Positions 1-7,574 of a DNA stretch of 8,270 nucleotides are shown here, one piece after another (position 1 is the stretch's first letter; each line of letters begins with the position of its first letter). The stretch comes from Candidatus Omnitrophota bacterium (GTDB taxonomy: Bacteria > Omnitrophota > Gorgyraeia > 2-02-FULL-51-18 > JAGOUK01). The notes below the pieces were generated by a model, which did no database searches, was not told the origin of the DNA, and was given only the letters and a program-made list of their open reading frames with translations. The stretch lies in contig JAGVCY010000061.1 of the NCBI GenBank assembly GCA_020058965.1, positions 1 to 8,270 of the forward strand. The letters are read 5' to 3'. Both the position numbers and the translations under genes were made by a program.

Positions 1-3000
1 AACGCGACTCGGATGAAAGGGTCCGCTCCAAGCGAAGCTGAAGTCTGTCACCTTTTGTTGAGCGTTACTGTCATGGATGTGGTTTCGGATAAACTTGTCG
101 GCAATCGCTTCAATGACGGTCTGGTTCGCCTTGGGGTCGGCTGTCAGGATCCAGGCGGCGGCCGCCCCGGGCGCCACCAAACGGATGTCACCATTGACCA
201 TCAGCTCGATCACGACCGAGACCCCGTTTAAACTCACGACCGTCGACTCGTCGACCTGGGGAAAAAACGCTCTGCCGTCCCTGACGATTCGCGCGGCAAG
301 ATCAGCGCCGCGGTTGAACCATTTTCGCGTCTGCAATCGTTCAATTTGATCCAAAAATCCGCGGATTTCCTCGGCGGACGCAAATCGGCTGAGTTTAATC
401 TTGAGCTGGATCTGCCGCAAAAGATCCTGCTGCGAACCCGACAACCGCCAAGACTTAAGGCCATCCTGGATTAGATTTTTGTACCCATCCACCGACACCC
501 CGCGCCCGCCTTCCGCCGTCGGAGCCGCCAGCGTCAACCGCTCTTGTCCCTCAATGAATGAAAAATATTCTCCCGCCGTTTCAAGAGCCTCAAGCCTCTT
601 CACCAATTCTTCCCGGTCAGCAAGTCTGCGGGGATCTTTATCCAATCCGCTCAAAATCTCAAGTGCGCGTTGCCGAGCTTTCCGAATCTCCTGTGCCGTC
701 TCCATCCAATCCCCCCGATCCAGCGCCCTCGCCACTGAAGGCCACAGCATCCGAGCCAACACATGGCCTCGCAGCGCTCCCCAAATCTGACTCCGCACCT
801 CTTCAAGACCCAATCCGCTCTCCCGCCCCGCCAACCGCGCGGCGGTGCGAAGAAGTGTAAAACTGGTTTTATCACCGCCTAATTGGAATGTTCTGTCCAC
901 AAAACTGACATCATCAATAGTTGTGGTTGGACCCCCCAATACGTCGTTCTCAGTTATCATGCGATGAGATTTGATTGCGCCCAAAGTCATGTCGGTCTTC
1001 AGCTCAAGCTCCTGGCCATCTGCTCCTCCGTCAAAATAAACAGCGGCGACAAACTTGACGCGGCCGTATTCGAGAATTATGGTCGGAACAATGCCCGCTT
1101 CCGCTCTGTCAGAAAAGTACAATGTCGCTTTTTTCGGCAGTAACACGGGTCCTTTGTAGAATGCTCTGACGTTGAACCATGCGCTCACAGCCCGTGCGGT
1201 CGCTGGATCGGCAAGATCCAGTTGAACCCAAAACATCATCGGAGTTGTTGAAGCCAATGTGGCCGCCCCATCCAATTTAAATGTCCCATCAAAAGGCGAC
1301 GATTCCGCCGATAACCGTGCAGCGGGGGTGATGGTGATTTGGAGCTCCACTCCTTCGACAGCGTAGGTTAAATTAAATGTTTTGCTTTGAAGGTCGGTTG
1401 GGGCGTCCGGTATCGATGGCATGCCTTGCCGCACGGCGGCCTCGATCGCCGGAAGCATGTCGGTCGTAATATCAGCATCAAAAAGAACTTCCGGCTCCGC
1501 CGATACAACCGCCGAGATGCGCAACTTGGGAGCCGACACAATGTTGGGATTCCGAAGAATATCCAAAATACGGCTCGGAAGGGCGTCAAAATTAATGTCA
1601 TGCAAACTCCCCGACCTCCGCCGGCCAATAAATACCCAAACACTCGTCACAACAGATTGAGCATTCACACCCGTTGGTTTGTCACGCAATCCGTTAAGTT
1701 TTCTGATCGCGACTGCGGAGTCTGTGTCCTTCTCCAGCATATCCTGAAGAATAATCATGGCTTCTTTATCCAAGCCGTACTGAAACGTTGTTTGAAGCGC
1801 TGCCAAAAACGCCTGGGCCGCGTTCACATCCGCAAAAGTCTCCTGCGCATTGATGTGCAAACTCATCGCCGCATCATCAAGAGCGTGGCTGAATCCACCA
1901 AGAAACAATCGGATCACCGAATTCGCTTCCCTACCAAACACATACGGGCGAGGGTATTGCTTCAACATCTCCATCGCCGCCTCAACCCGATCCTCATCAA
2001 ACGCCAACCGCGCGGCGGCGCCTCTTCGATCTCGGGCGGCGGAAATTCCAAGGTCGGATGCAAATCGGGCAGCGACGGCCGAATTTAACGGCATCGCGGG
2101 GGTGCGTTGGTTCTGGGGCTCGGTGCTTTTGCTTTGGGGGGCCGCCGCGGCCGCCTGCGGGGGCCTCGCGGTGACGAGGTTTTTTTCGGGCATCGACGCG
2201 AGGAGAATTTTTTCATAACGGGCTTGGTCGGTCTCTTCCTTTACTTGGGGGAGGATGGAGACGAAGGAGATGCCTTTGGCTTTGAGACTCTCTTTGAGGG
2301 CCGGGGTGTGGAAACCGCCCGTGATCAGGATGATGGGCTCTTTGGAGCCGGTTGAGAGGATTCGGTCGATGGATTTGAGGAAGACGGTGTCGCGTTCGCG
2401 GGAGAGGTCGTAAAAGGTTTTGGCGGCGTCTTCGGCGGTCTTGAGGTTTTCTTGAAGAGCGATGGCTCCGTCGTAGCCGGCTTGGCGCTGGAGGATGCGA
2501 CCGTTCACGAAGCCGGAAAGGTACCGAGGGTCGGCCGCGGTCGGGTTCTTCGAGAGCCGCTCGTATTCGGCCGGGGTGATTTGGAGTTTGATCAGCTTGG
2601 CGACGAGCTTCGAAGTGTCCTTGAGCAGGAGCAAATATTTTTCCTGGGGGTCGGGGGAAAGGCGGTCGAGGACTTCGGATTCGAGGCGGTCGAGTTCGGC
2701 GAGAGCGCCCTGGGCGGAGAGCTTTTTGGATTCGGCGACATAATGAAAATATTTGGAGCGGTCTTCCGGCGCGAGCGCGTCGACGGACTTGTCCTGGGCG
2801 GAGGCGAGAACGGCGCTGATTTTTTTCTCAAGCGCTCCGAGCCGCCGGATACGTTTAAGTTCGCGGTAGGCGCCCAGATAGACGCCCGACGCTTTGGCCT
2901 GCTTAAAAAGAATGTTGAAGTACTCGACGAGCGGCAAATCCTCCGTCTGATACCGGGTCCGCACGGCTTCGAAGGCGGTAAGCTTCGGGTTGAAGATGAA

Positions 3001-3570
3001 TGACTCCTGATCCTTGAGCCCCCTTTGAATCCGGTCGAGGTACAGCAGCGCATCCTTGCGCTTTCCGACGGCCTGGCGGTAGGTCTCGAGCGATTTGTTG
3101 TAAAGCTCCTCTTCTTCGGCGCCGAGAATCTTGAAGTCGGACGGGGAGGTCAGGTTCAGGTACTCTTCGCCGTGCAGGAGGCCCTGCCTCATATAGGAAA
3201 GGGAGACGTCGCGGAGCGTCTTGGGGTCGACCTGGGACTTCAGGTGGCCGAGCGACACATCCCCCCACCCGCCCTCGACATAAACGCTCGAAATGTTCTC
3301 GACCGTGAGCACCGCGTCCAAAGCCCGGGCCAAACTCTGCTGGCCGGAAAAGTTCGTGTGGGCGTCCTGGAACAGAATTACCTGAGGACGGGCGGAGGCG
3401 GCCTTGTGCCAGTCGTCGATCAGGGCGACGGAGTCGGGGAAGGAAAAACGGATGTCGGGCTTGGGCGCCGGGACGGCGAAGAGCGCTTCGTGTGGGGCGA
3501 AGGCCAGAACGTCCTGCGAGATAAATGTCACAACAAGCGCCAAGGAGAGGACTTTAAGATTTTTCTTCAA
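1..3570 (-). CDS. Large exported multidomain protein, 3' end outside window (partial)
   Basis: Open from a TTG start at 3570 to the left edge with no stop: 1190 codons, C-terminus missing. The TTG is chosen because AGGA lies 8 nt upstream and it gives a signal peptide (MKKNLKVLSLALVV..., likely cleavage after VLA, residue 23); the next in-frame ATG is far inside the first domain. Residues about 60-440 form one domain with QDAH (68-71), EGGWG (99-103) and ITGGFH (416-421) and long charged helices between. The His/Glu/His spacing recalls the EreA/ChaN/TIKI superfamily, and similar blocks occur in large Omnitrophota proteins; both are from memory and function is unknown. An Ala/Pro/Gln linker (about 460-495) leads to a helical region (500-690), a beta-rich region (about 690-880) and more helices. 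Third-position GC drops after the linker. The protein probably acts in the periplasm, cell surface or medium. The gene is divergent from the barrel gene at 3826. Confidence 0.85.
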   Translation of the reverse strand, partial: MKKNLKVLSLALVVTFISQDVLAFAPHEALFAVPAPKPDIRFSFPDSVALIDDWHKAASARPQVILFQDAHTNFSGQQSLARALDAVLTVENISSVYVEGGWGDVSLGHLKSQVDPKTLRDVSLSYMRQGLLHGEEYLNLTSPSDFKILGAEEEELYNKSLETYRQAVGKRKDALLYLDRIQRGLKDQESFIFNPKLTAFEAVRTRYQTEDLPLVEYFNILFKQAKASGVYLGAYRELKRIRRLGALEKKISAVLASAQDKSVDALAPEDRSKYFHYVAESKKLSAQGALAELDRLESEVLDRLSPDPQEKYLLLLKDTSKLVAKLIKLQITPAEYERLSKNPTAADPRYLSGFVNGRILQRQAGYDGAIALQENLKTAEDAAKTFYDLSRERDTVFLKSIDRILSTGSKEPIILITGGFHTPALKESLKAKGISFVSILPQVKEETDQARYEKILLASMPEKNLVTARPPQAAAAAPQSKSTEPQNQRTPAMPLNSAVAARFASDLGISAARDRRGAAARLAFDEDRVEAAMEMLKQYPRPYVFGREANSVIRLFLGGFSHALDDAAMSLHINAQETFADVNAAQAFLAALQTTFQYGLDKEAMIILQDMLEKDTDSAVAIRKLNGLRDKPTGVNAQSVVTSVWVFIGRRRSGSLHDINFDALPSRILDILRNPNIVSAPKLRISAVVSAEPEVLFDADITTDMLPAIEAAVRQGMPSIPDAPTDLQSKTFNLTYAVEGVELQITITPAARLSAESSPFDGTFKLDGAATLASTTPMMFWVQLDLADPATARAVSAWFNVRAFYKGPVLLPKKATLYFSDRAEAGIVPTIILEYGRVKFVAAVYFDGGADGQELELKTDMTLGAIKSHRMITENDVLGGPTTTIDDVSFVDRTFQLGGDKTSFTLLRTAARLAGRESGLGLEEVRSQIWGALRGHVLARMLWPSVARALDRGDWMETAQEIRKARQRALEILSGLDKDPRRLADREELVKRLEALETAGEYFSFIEGQERLTLAAPTAEGGRGVSVDGYKNLIQDGLKSWRLSGSQQDLLRQIQLKIKLSRFASAEEIRGFLDQIERLQTRKWFNRGADLAARIVRDGRAFFPQVDESTVVSLNGVSVVIELMVNGDIRLVAPGAAAAWILTADPKANQTVIEAIADKFIRNHIHDSNAQQKVTDFSFAWSGPFHPSRV

Positions 3571-3606
3571 AGAAGTTTTCCTAAGTAGGTTCAAATGTGG
3601 AAATAA

Positions 3607-3634
3607 ATTGTATCTGTTTAAATATTCCTCATAA
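3607..3634 (-). promoter_or_regulatory. Putative sigma70-like promoter of the large exported protein gene
   Basis: On the minus strand, TTATGA (3634-3629), a 16-nt spacer and TACAAT (3612-3607) resemble -35 and -10 boxes. TACAAT matches 5 of 6 consensus bases; the -35 is weak. Transcription would start near 3600, giving a leader of about 30 nt before the TTG codon, which carries the AGGA ribosome binding site. The weak -35 fits a promoter that needs an activator. Confidence 0.4.
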
Positions 3635-3639
3635 GTGTA

Positions 3640-3654
3640 CCTGCCAATGGCAGG
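3640..3654. promoter_or_regulatory. Palindromic site CCTGCCA-A-TGGCAGG (candidate operator)
   Basis: A perfect 7-bp inverted repeat around one central base, containing the 11-mer TGCC-AAT-GGCA. It sits 6 bp upstream of the predicted -35 of the minus-strand gene, a position typical of an activator. A second TGCC-N3-GGCA lies at 3759-3769 in the same divergent region. The regulator is not identifiable from the window. Confidence 0.4.
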
Positions 3655-3758
3655 AATTCAAGGGCGAATAGGCAGGCTTAGATCAGTTATGTTAAGATTA
3701 GAATAGATTTAATTAAATATTTATAAGTATACAAAAAGAGATCATATTCCACTTGTTT

Positions 3759-3769
3759 TGCCGCTGGCA
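3759..3769. promoter_or_regulatory. Second TGCC-N3-GGCA palindrome (candidate operator)
   Basis: TGCC-GCT-GGCA has the same half-sites and spacing as the core of the site at 3640-3654. It lies about 55-65 bp upstream of the predicted start of the plus-strand transcript of the barrel gene. The two sites could co-regulate the divergent pair; this is inference from motif repetition and position only. Confidence 0.3.
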
Positions 3770-3811
3770 GCATCAAGCGAACCAAAATTACTCACCGGCA
3801 ATCTTTTGGTC

Positions 3812-3817
3812 TATAAT
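3812..3817 (+). promoter_or_regulatory. Consensus -10 box (TATAAT) 8 nt before the barrel gene start
   Basis: A perfect TATAAT ends 8 nt before the ATG at 3826. Transcription would begin at about 3823-3826, at or just before the start codon, so the mRNA would be leaderless. No Shine-Dalgarno is present in the preceding 20 nt. No clear -35 is visible: TTACTC at 3788-3793 with an 18-nt spacer matches poorly, which again would fit activation from an upstream site. Confidence 0.5.
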
Positions 3818-3825
3818 TACTGCCT

Positions 3826-5091
3826 ATGAAACACCCTCTCCTACGACTCTTTGTGATCGCCGCGGTTTTGACGGTTGGATTGACCCGCTTCGCGCTTCCT
3901 GCGACAGCGAACGAAAATACCGAGAGTCCTTACATTTTTATTCTCGACGGTGAAGCGCTATTCGGCTACTCGGACACCGTGGGTCCGGCGCCGGGAGATT
4001 TTTCGACCTCGGAGAAGTGGCTGACCTCGCTCGCGGTCAAGTTGAACGACAGAGACCAGCTGATCGGCGCTTACAACGGTAATTTTCAACAAAGCCAGAT
4101 CTTTATCCGTCAGGACGAGGGCAATCAGTCGTCCAACCAGATACTCGCCCACAACCTCTCCGCCGCCGTTAAAAAATATATCGGCGACAATCTGATCTTC
4201 AAGCCCATGTTCTTTTACGACACCATCTTCGTCAAAGAAACCGCCGATGAATCGCTCGGCGACGGGCTGTACGACTACACCGACCTCGGCGGCGGATTCG
4301 AGAACACCCACCTGCTGATTACGAAGGATGAAAAGGCGCTGGAGATCTCTTACGGTCTCAATGTTTTTTGGCGTGAATATCCCAATTACCAGTCGCTTGA
4401 GGCGCTTTCGAGCCGGGAGCCCCTGGAGGATAAGGAAAAAGACTTTGTCGGCTACAAGGCGGACCTGGGACTCAGCACGGAATGGTGGTTCGAAACGACC
4501 GCGCGGCTGGATGGCACTGCGTTGTTCAAGGATTTTAGCGACAAGCTCACGGTGGACGCCAACGGCATCCGCAAAAGCGACAACCGCCAAGACTTCTACC
4601 TTGAGATCGACGGCACGCTCATAAAGCCGATCAGCGAGGCGCTGAGCATCGGATTTACTTCGGGATGGAAGGCGAACTATTCCAATCTGGATTTTTATGA
4701 CACCCGCAACTCGCTGGCGCTGACGGACGACCGGTTCTTCGAGAATTACTACGACTACAACGCGTACGACCTCAGCCCGACGGTCACCGTCAAAGGTCCT
4801 AAGTTTGCCGCGGAGGCGAAGCCTTCGACTCTTCAGGCAAGCTACACATTTGAAAAAACTTTTTATTCCGGACGGGTAGCGCAAAGCGACGCTGGCTTAC
4901 TCCTCGGTGACGATCAAACGGACAAAAGTTCTAAAGTAGCGGTTCAACTGACGGTCCCCTTCGCCGTCCAATGGTCCTGGATGCTCAGCGGAAGCTACGA
5001 AAAACAATCTTCCAACCAAAAGTTCGAACAGACCTTCCTCTACAACTACGAAGTCTGGTCCGTCCTCTCGGGCATTTCGTTCCAGTCGTAG
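3826..5091 (+). CDS. Predicted outer-membrane beta-barrel protein
   Basis: 421 residues, complete. The ATG is supported by an immediate signal peptide: short basic n-region (MKHPLLR), hydrophobic core to about residue 20 and an ATA cleavage site at 26-28, giving a mature N-terminus NENTESPY. The mature part shows repeated short amphipathic strands alternating polar and aromatic residues, with acidic and Tyr/Asn-rich turns (for example around the DTRNSL and YYDYNAYD segments), no second hydrophobic helix and apparently no cysteine. The C-terminus is a strand-like stretch (SVLSGISFQS) with Phe close to the end, as in many barrels assembled by the BAM machinery. Together these suggest an outer-membrane barrel; transported substrate and family are not recognised. 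A terminator follows directly, so it appears monocistronic. A secreted beta-sandwich protein is the main alternative. Confidence 0.8.
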   Translation: MKHPLLRLFVIAAVLTVGLTRFALPATANENTESPYIFILDGEALFGYSDTVGPAPGDFSTSEKWLTSLAVKLNDRDQLIGAYNGNFQQSQIFIRQDEGNQSSNQILAHNLSAAVKKYIGDNLIFKPMFFYDTIFVKETADESLGDGLYDYTDLGGGFENTHLLITKDEKALEISYGLNVFWREYPNYQSLEALSSREPLEDKEKDFVGYKADLGLSTEWWFETTARLDGTALFKDFSDKLTVDANGIRKSDNRQDFYLEIDGTLIKPISEALSIGFTSGWKANYSNLDFYDTRNSLALTDDRFFENYYDYNAYDLSPTVTVKGPKFAAEAKPSTLQASYTFEKTFYSGRVAQSDAGLLLGDDQTDKSSKVAVQLTVPFAVQWSWMLSGSYEKQSSNQKFEQTFLYNYEVWSVLSGISFQS

Positions 5092-5093
5092 GG

Positions 5094-5115
5094 AAAAGGG
5101 GTCTGCCCCTTTTTT
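5094..5115 (+). terminator. Rho-independent terminator after the barrel gene, possibly bidirectional
   Basis: Stem AAAAGGGG (5094-5101), loop TCTG, stem CCCCTTTT (5106-5113) and two further Ts. The stem starts three bases after the TAG stop of the barrel gene. Read on the other strand it also has a T tract (TTTT), so it could end the convergent ORF6N gene transcript, whose stop is at 5130. Confidence 0.85.
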
Positions 5116-5129
5116 CATTACTACTGTTT

Positions 5130-5666
5130 TTAAGCGTGAAACCCCATAGGTCGCTTATTCGGGTTGACCGGCGGCTCCAGCAACATTCGGATCGCTTCAA
5201 AAATAGATTGGATCTGTTGGCCTTGATCCTCATATTTTTTCTCAAGATCATCGATTTTGCGTTGCAGGTCCTTATGAGTGATGAGGAATTCTCTGAGCCG
5301 GGTGAATGTTCGGATAATCAGAATATTTGCTCCAATGGCCTTTTTGCTATTCAGCACCGACGAGAGCATGGCAATGCCCTGCTCGGTGAATGCTTGAGGG
5401 GTGTAGCGACGGCCACCCCAACTTGAGGTTCCAAATTGGAACCTCAAGTTTTCGAACTCACTTTCAGTCAGTTGGAACATAAAATCCCCTGGAAACCTGT
5501 CTAGGTTACGGCGCACGGCCTTGTTGAGGATCTTTGTATCAACTTCATAGAGTCCGGCCAGATCACTGTCCAGCATGATTTTGACGCCTCGAATTAGATA
5601 GATCTTTCGCTCGATCGATTCGTGGGAGATATAGGTATTGACGGATATGGTGCGTGATTTTGGCAT
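5130..5666 (-). CDS. ORF6N domain-containing DNA-binding protein
   Basis: 178 residues, complete, close to the usual length of free-standing chromosomal ORF6N proteins. The ATG has a consensus GGAGG 6 nt upstream. Residues about 15-100 carry the ORF6N signature: IYLIRGVKIMLDSDLAGLYEV, KAVRRNLDRFP..FMFQL, then TSSWGGRRYTPQAFTEQGIAMLSS. The C-terminal part (about 115-160) is a charged helix likely to form a coiled coil, ending in the family-typical Pro/Lys tail RPMGF. ORF6N is known from phage and poxvirus-type KilA-N/BRO-related proteins and is thought to bind DNA; chromosomal copies are common in uncultured bacteria and have no settled role. It stands alone here, with no integrase or phage genes beside it. 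Its own promoter region carries repeats that could allow autoregulation. A 31-bp palindrome lies within the coding frame (5420-5450). Confidence 0.93.
   Translation of the reverse strand: MPKSRTISVNTYISHESIERKIYLIRGVKIMLDSDLAGLYEVDTKILNKAVRRNLDRFPGDFMFQLTESEFENLRFQFGTSSWGGRRYTPQAFTEQGIAMLSSVLNSKKAIGANILIIRTFTRLREFLITHKDLQRKIDDLEKKYEDQGQQIQSIFEAIRMLLEPPVNPNKRPMGFHA
5420..5450. repeat. 31-bp near-perfect palindrome inside the ORF6N gene
   Basis: Arms AACTTGAGGTTCCAA (5420-5434) and TTGGAACCTCAAGTT (5436-5450) are exact reverse complements around a single A. On the coding strand it spans the codons for about N-L-R-F-Q-F-G-T-S-S. It could form a strong hairpin in mRNA, or be a two-fold-symmetric protein binding site. 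Confidence 0.95.
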
Positions 5667-5672
5667 GACAGA

Positions 5673-5717
5673 CCTCCGGATGGATTGACCAGTTGATTGA
5701 CTCGGTTTTCATCCGGA
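5673..5717 (-). promoter_or_regulatory. Shine-Dalgarno and repeat-bearing leader of the ORF6N gene
   Basis: GGAGG on the minus strand (5677-5673) is an ideal ribosome binding site for the ATG at 5666. It overlaps one arm of an inverted repeat, TCCGGATG (5675-5682) with CATCCGGA (5710-5717). The 27-nt spacer contains two direct copies of GATTGAC (5683-5689 and 5695-5701), 12 bp apart. A folded leader would partly hide the ribosome binding site; alternatively the repeats are operator half-sites. Confidence 0.45.
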
Positions 5718-5795
5718 CCTGGCCGGATTTACTTGGGGCAGTTAAACCTGGTAGGACTGTGGCCCCATGAAAGAATCAGAAGTAGCGGATGATGC

Positions 5796-5823
5796 AGGAT
5801 ACAACTTCAATTTATCTGGTCAA
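5796..5823 (-). promoter_or_regulatory. Possible promoter of the ORF6N gene
   Basis: TTGACC (5823-5818), 16-nt spacer and TATCCT (5801-5796) on the minus strand. It lies just downstream of the peptidase stop codon and would give a leader of about 120 nt. Support is modest; transcription could also read through from the peptidase, as no convincing terminator separates the two genes. Confidence 0.3.
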
Positions 5824-5831
5824 TAACAAAA

Positions 5832-7568
5832 TTAGTTGATGCTGATTTGGTAGGTGGTGGTGTTGATCGGATCTAGGTTTGCGAGGACCGCGCCGATCCG
5901 GGTGATGCGCTCTTCCGAGCGGATGACAAAACGGCCGGTTTGTCCGGCGGCCACATCGCAAACCTCGACCCGCTTGCCGTCCCTGAAATTTAGATAAAGT
6001 GTCACGCGCAAATCGTTTGAAGCGCCGGTGTTCGTGATCCGGACGGTTCTCTCGCGGCCCGGTAAGGCACTCATCATGATCTGATGCGAGTCGAACGCCA
6101 GCGGCTGGATGTCCGCCTGCGGCGTCCAGTCCCCCGCGACGCTTTCCGATATCGCCGACCCCGCCGCCGTGCCCCACGACGCGATCCAGTCGCTCTTCAG
6201 CGTGTCGCCAGAAAATAAGAGCTGGCCCCGCGTGTTGTAAAGATAGAACTTCTCTGCCGCCCAAACGCTCTGCGTCGCGGCGATCGGCAGCAGCTTCATC
6301 CCCTCCGCGTACCCGCGGTACTCGCCGCGGTGGACCCAGTTGAAGTAATCGTTTAAAAGGTCGCCGAATGGCTGCCCCGTGACATCGCTGAGAATTCGGG
6401 CGTAATCGGCTGCGGAAGCAGATGCGTCGCGGGACGGCATCTTAAGATCGCGGGAGATCTGGATGATCGCGTCCGGTCCAAAATGTTTTTCGATATACAT
6501 CCAAAAAAGCGCGTTCTCGTAACGCATCGAAAAAAATGTCTCGTCAGGGTATCTCAGGTAGTAGTTAGCTCCTCCACGGGAAAACTGGACTTTTCCGTCG
6601 ACTATTTTTCTGAATCCCTCCGAAGCGAACCCCGCGTCCGAGCCCGACTTGCATTCAAAGTACCTGGCGAGTCCCTCAGTGTACCAATCGCCTCCCTTGG
6701 CCTCGTGCTCGGTGGAGCCAAGGTTCTCGTTAAAGCCGTGAATCACCGCGTGAGTCATCTCATGCGTCACCGAAGTCGCGAGGTACTCGTCCTCGGTGTA
6801 GGTTTTGGAAAACGGAGTTCCGTTGATCCGGTTCCAAAACTCCAAGAATTTACGATAATTCGCCGGCAACAGCAATACGGGAGTCTTACTACCCGTCTGC
6901 TCATCTGTGCGAACCATAAAAAGCGGCGCGCGTCTGAAGTCCCCCAGGTCAAAACCGCCGAAGGGCAAAAGCGCCCCCGCTTCCGTGTCTCCGATGTAGG
7001 CCTCGATCACCTTCGCGCGGGCTTCGGGGGCTTGAACAAGCTTCATGTCCCGGCTCAGAGACTCGTAGGCCTTTTGCATGTGCATGAGAACCCGCTGAGG
7101 GTAGGTGCGGTCGCCGTTTTTCTCGAGAGAATAGTCGGTGTAATGAACTCTGAGCGCCGTGCCGTCGATGGCCCGGACGGTGAGAACTTTTTCGAGAATG
7201 AGGTTGCTTGAACTGGGAATCATTTGGCCGTAGCGGCTCACGATCCGGCCGTCAATTTTTACTTCCAGAGGACCGGCGTAGCTGGCCGGCGACGGAACGA
7301 TCTGAAATGTCTGGCCGCCTCTAAATGTTTCGAGCGACCACTGTCCCTGGCCATGCATATCCTTGACCGGGTGGAGATTGCCTTGCGGGTCCACGGATTG
7401 AAATTCGATGCGGGAGTCGGGTGTGAGAGCCTGGTCTTGAACGAGCCGAACCATGAGCGGAGCCGCCGAAAGTTGAAGCGGATGCTCAAGCTCCGTACCC
7501 GGAACTGTCGAAGTTTGCATGAGGAGGGTCGCCGCGAACAAACTCACGAAGACCTGTTTAAATTTCAT
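5832..7568 (-). CDS. Secreted gluzincin-type zinc metallopeptidase under riboswitch control
   Basis: 578 residues from the ATG at 7568. An upstream in-frame ATG at 7634 is rejected because it lies inside the riboswitch and would bury the signal peptide; the ATG at 7568 has AAAGG 5 nt upstream and begins MKFKQVFVSLFAATLL, a signal peptide without a lipobox. Residues about 25-150 are beta-rich. The catalytic domain has HEMTH (269-273; two zinc-ligand histidines and the catalytic Glu) followed by WYTEGLARYFE, whose Glu 298 is the likely third zinc ligand, 25 residues after the second His. This HExxH...W-x-x-EG-x-A pattern is that of the peptidase MA/gluzincin clan (M1-like; compare Pfam Peptidase_MA_2). 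A helical segment with further aromatic residues follows, then a beta-rich C-terminal domain (about 430-578). It should act outside the cytoplasm on proteins or peptides; the substrate is unknown. Confidence 0.9.
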   Translation of the reverse strand: MKFKQVFVSLFAATLLMQTSTVPGTELEHPLQLSAAPLMVRLVQDQALTPDSRIEFQSVDPQGNLHPVKDMHGQGQWSLETFRGGQTFQIVPSPASYAGPLEVKIDGRIVSRYGQMIPSSSNLILEKVLTVRAIDGTALRVHYTDYSLEKNGDRTYPQRVLMHMQKAYESLSRDMKLVQAPEARAKVIEAYIGDTEAGALLPFGGFDLGDFRRAPLFMVRTDEQTGSKTPVLLLPANYRKFLEFWNRINGTPFSKTYTEDEYLATSVTHEMTHAVIHGFNENLGSTEHEAKGGDWYTEGLARYFECKSGSDAGFASEGFRKIVDGKVQFSRGGANYYLRYPDETFFSMRYENALFWMYIEKHFGPDAIIQISRDLKMPSRDASASAADYARILSDVTGQPFGDLLNDYFNWVHRGEYRGYAEGMKLLPIAATQSVWAAEKFYLYNTRGQLLFSGDTLKSDWIASWGTAAGSAISESVAGDWTPQADIQPLAFDSHQIMMSALPGRERTVRITNTGASNDLRVTLYLNFRDGKRVEVCDVAAGQTGRFVIRSEERITRIGAVLANLDPINTTTYQISIN

Positions 7569-7574
7569 ATGCAC

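Noticed and set aside
1387..3588. Several plus-strand open frames of 120-230 codons across the left region
   Set aside because: All are shadows of the minus-strand gene that stays open for 1190 codons and starts with a signal peptide.
3958..4884. 308-codon open frame on the minus strand
   Set aside because: It lies wholly antisense to the barrel gene, gives a protein of Val/Arg/Glu repeats without domains, and has no signal or ribosome binding site; it reflects the codon bias of the real gene.
5734..5767. TGGGGC...GCCCCA hairpin as the peptidase terminator
   Set aside because: The stem is short with a long loop and no T tract follows on the minus strand.
6483..7211. 242-codon open frame on the plus strand
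   Set aside because: Antisense to the metallopeptidase, whose active-site motifs and signal peptide are clear. The plus-strand product has no recognisable features.
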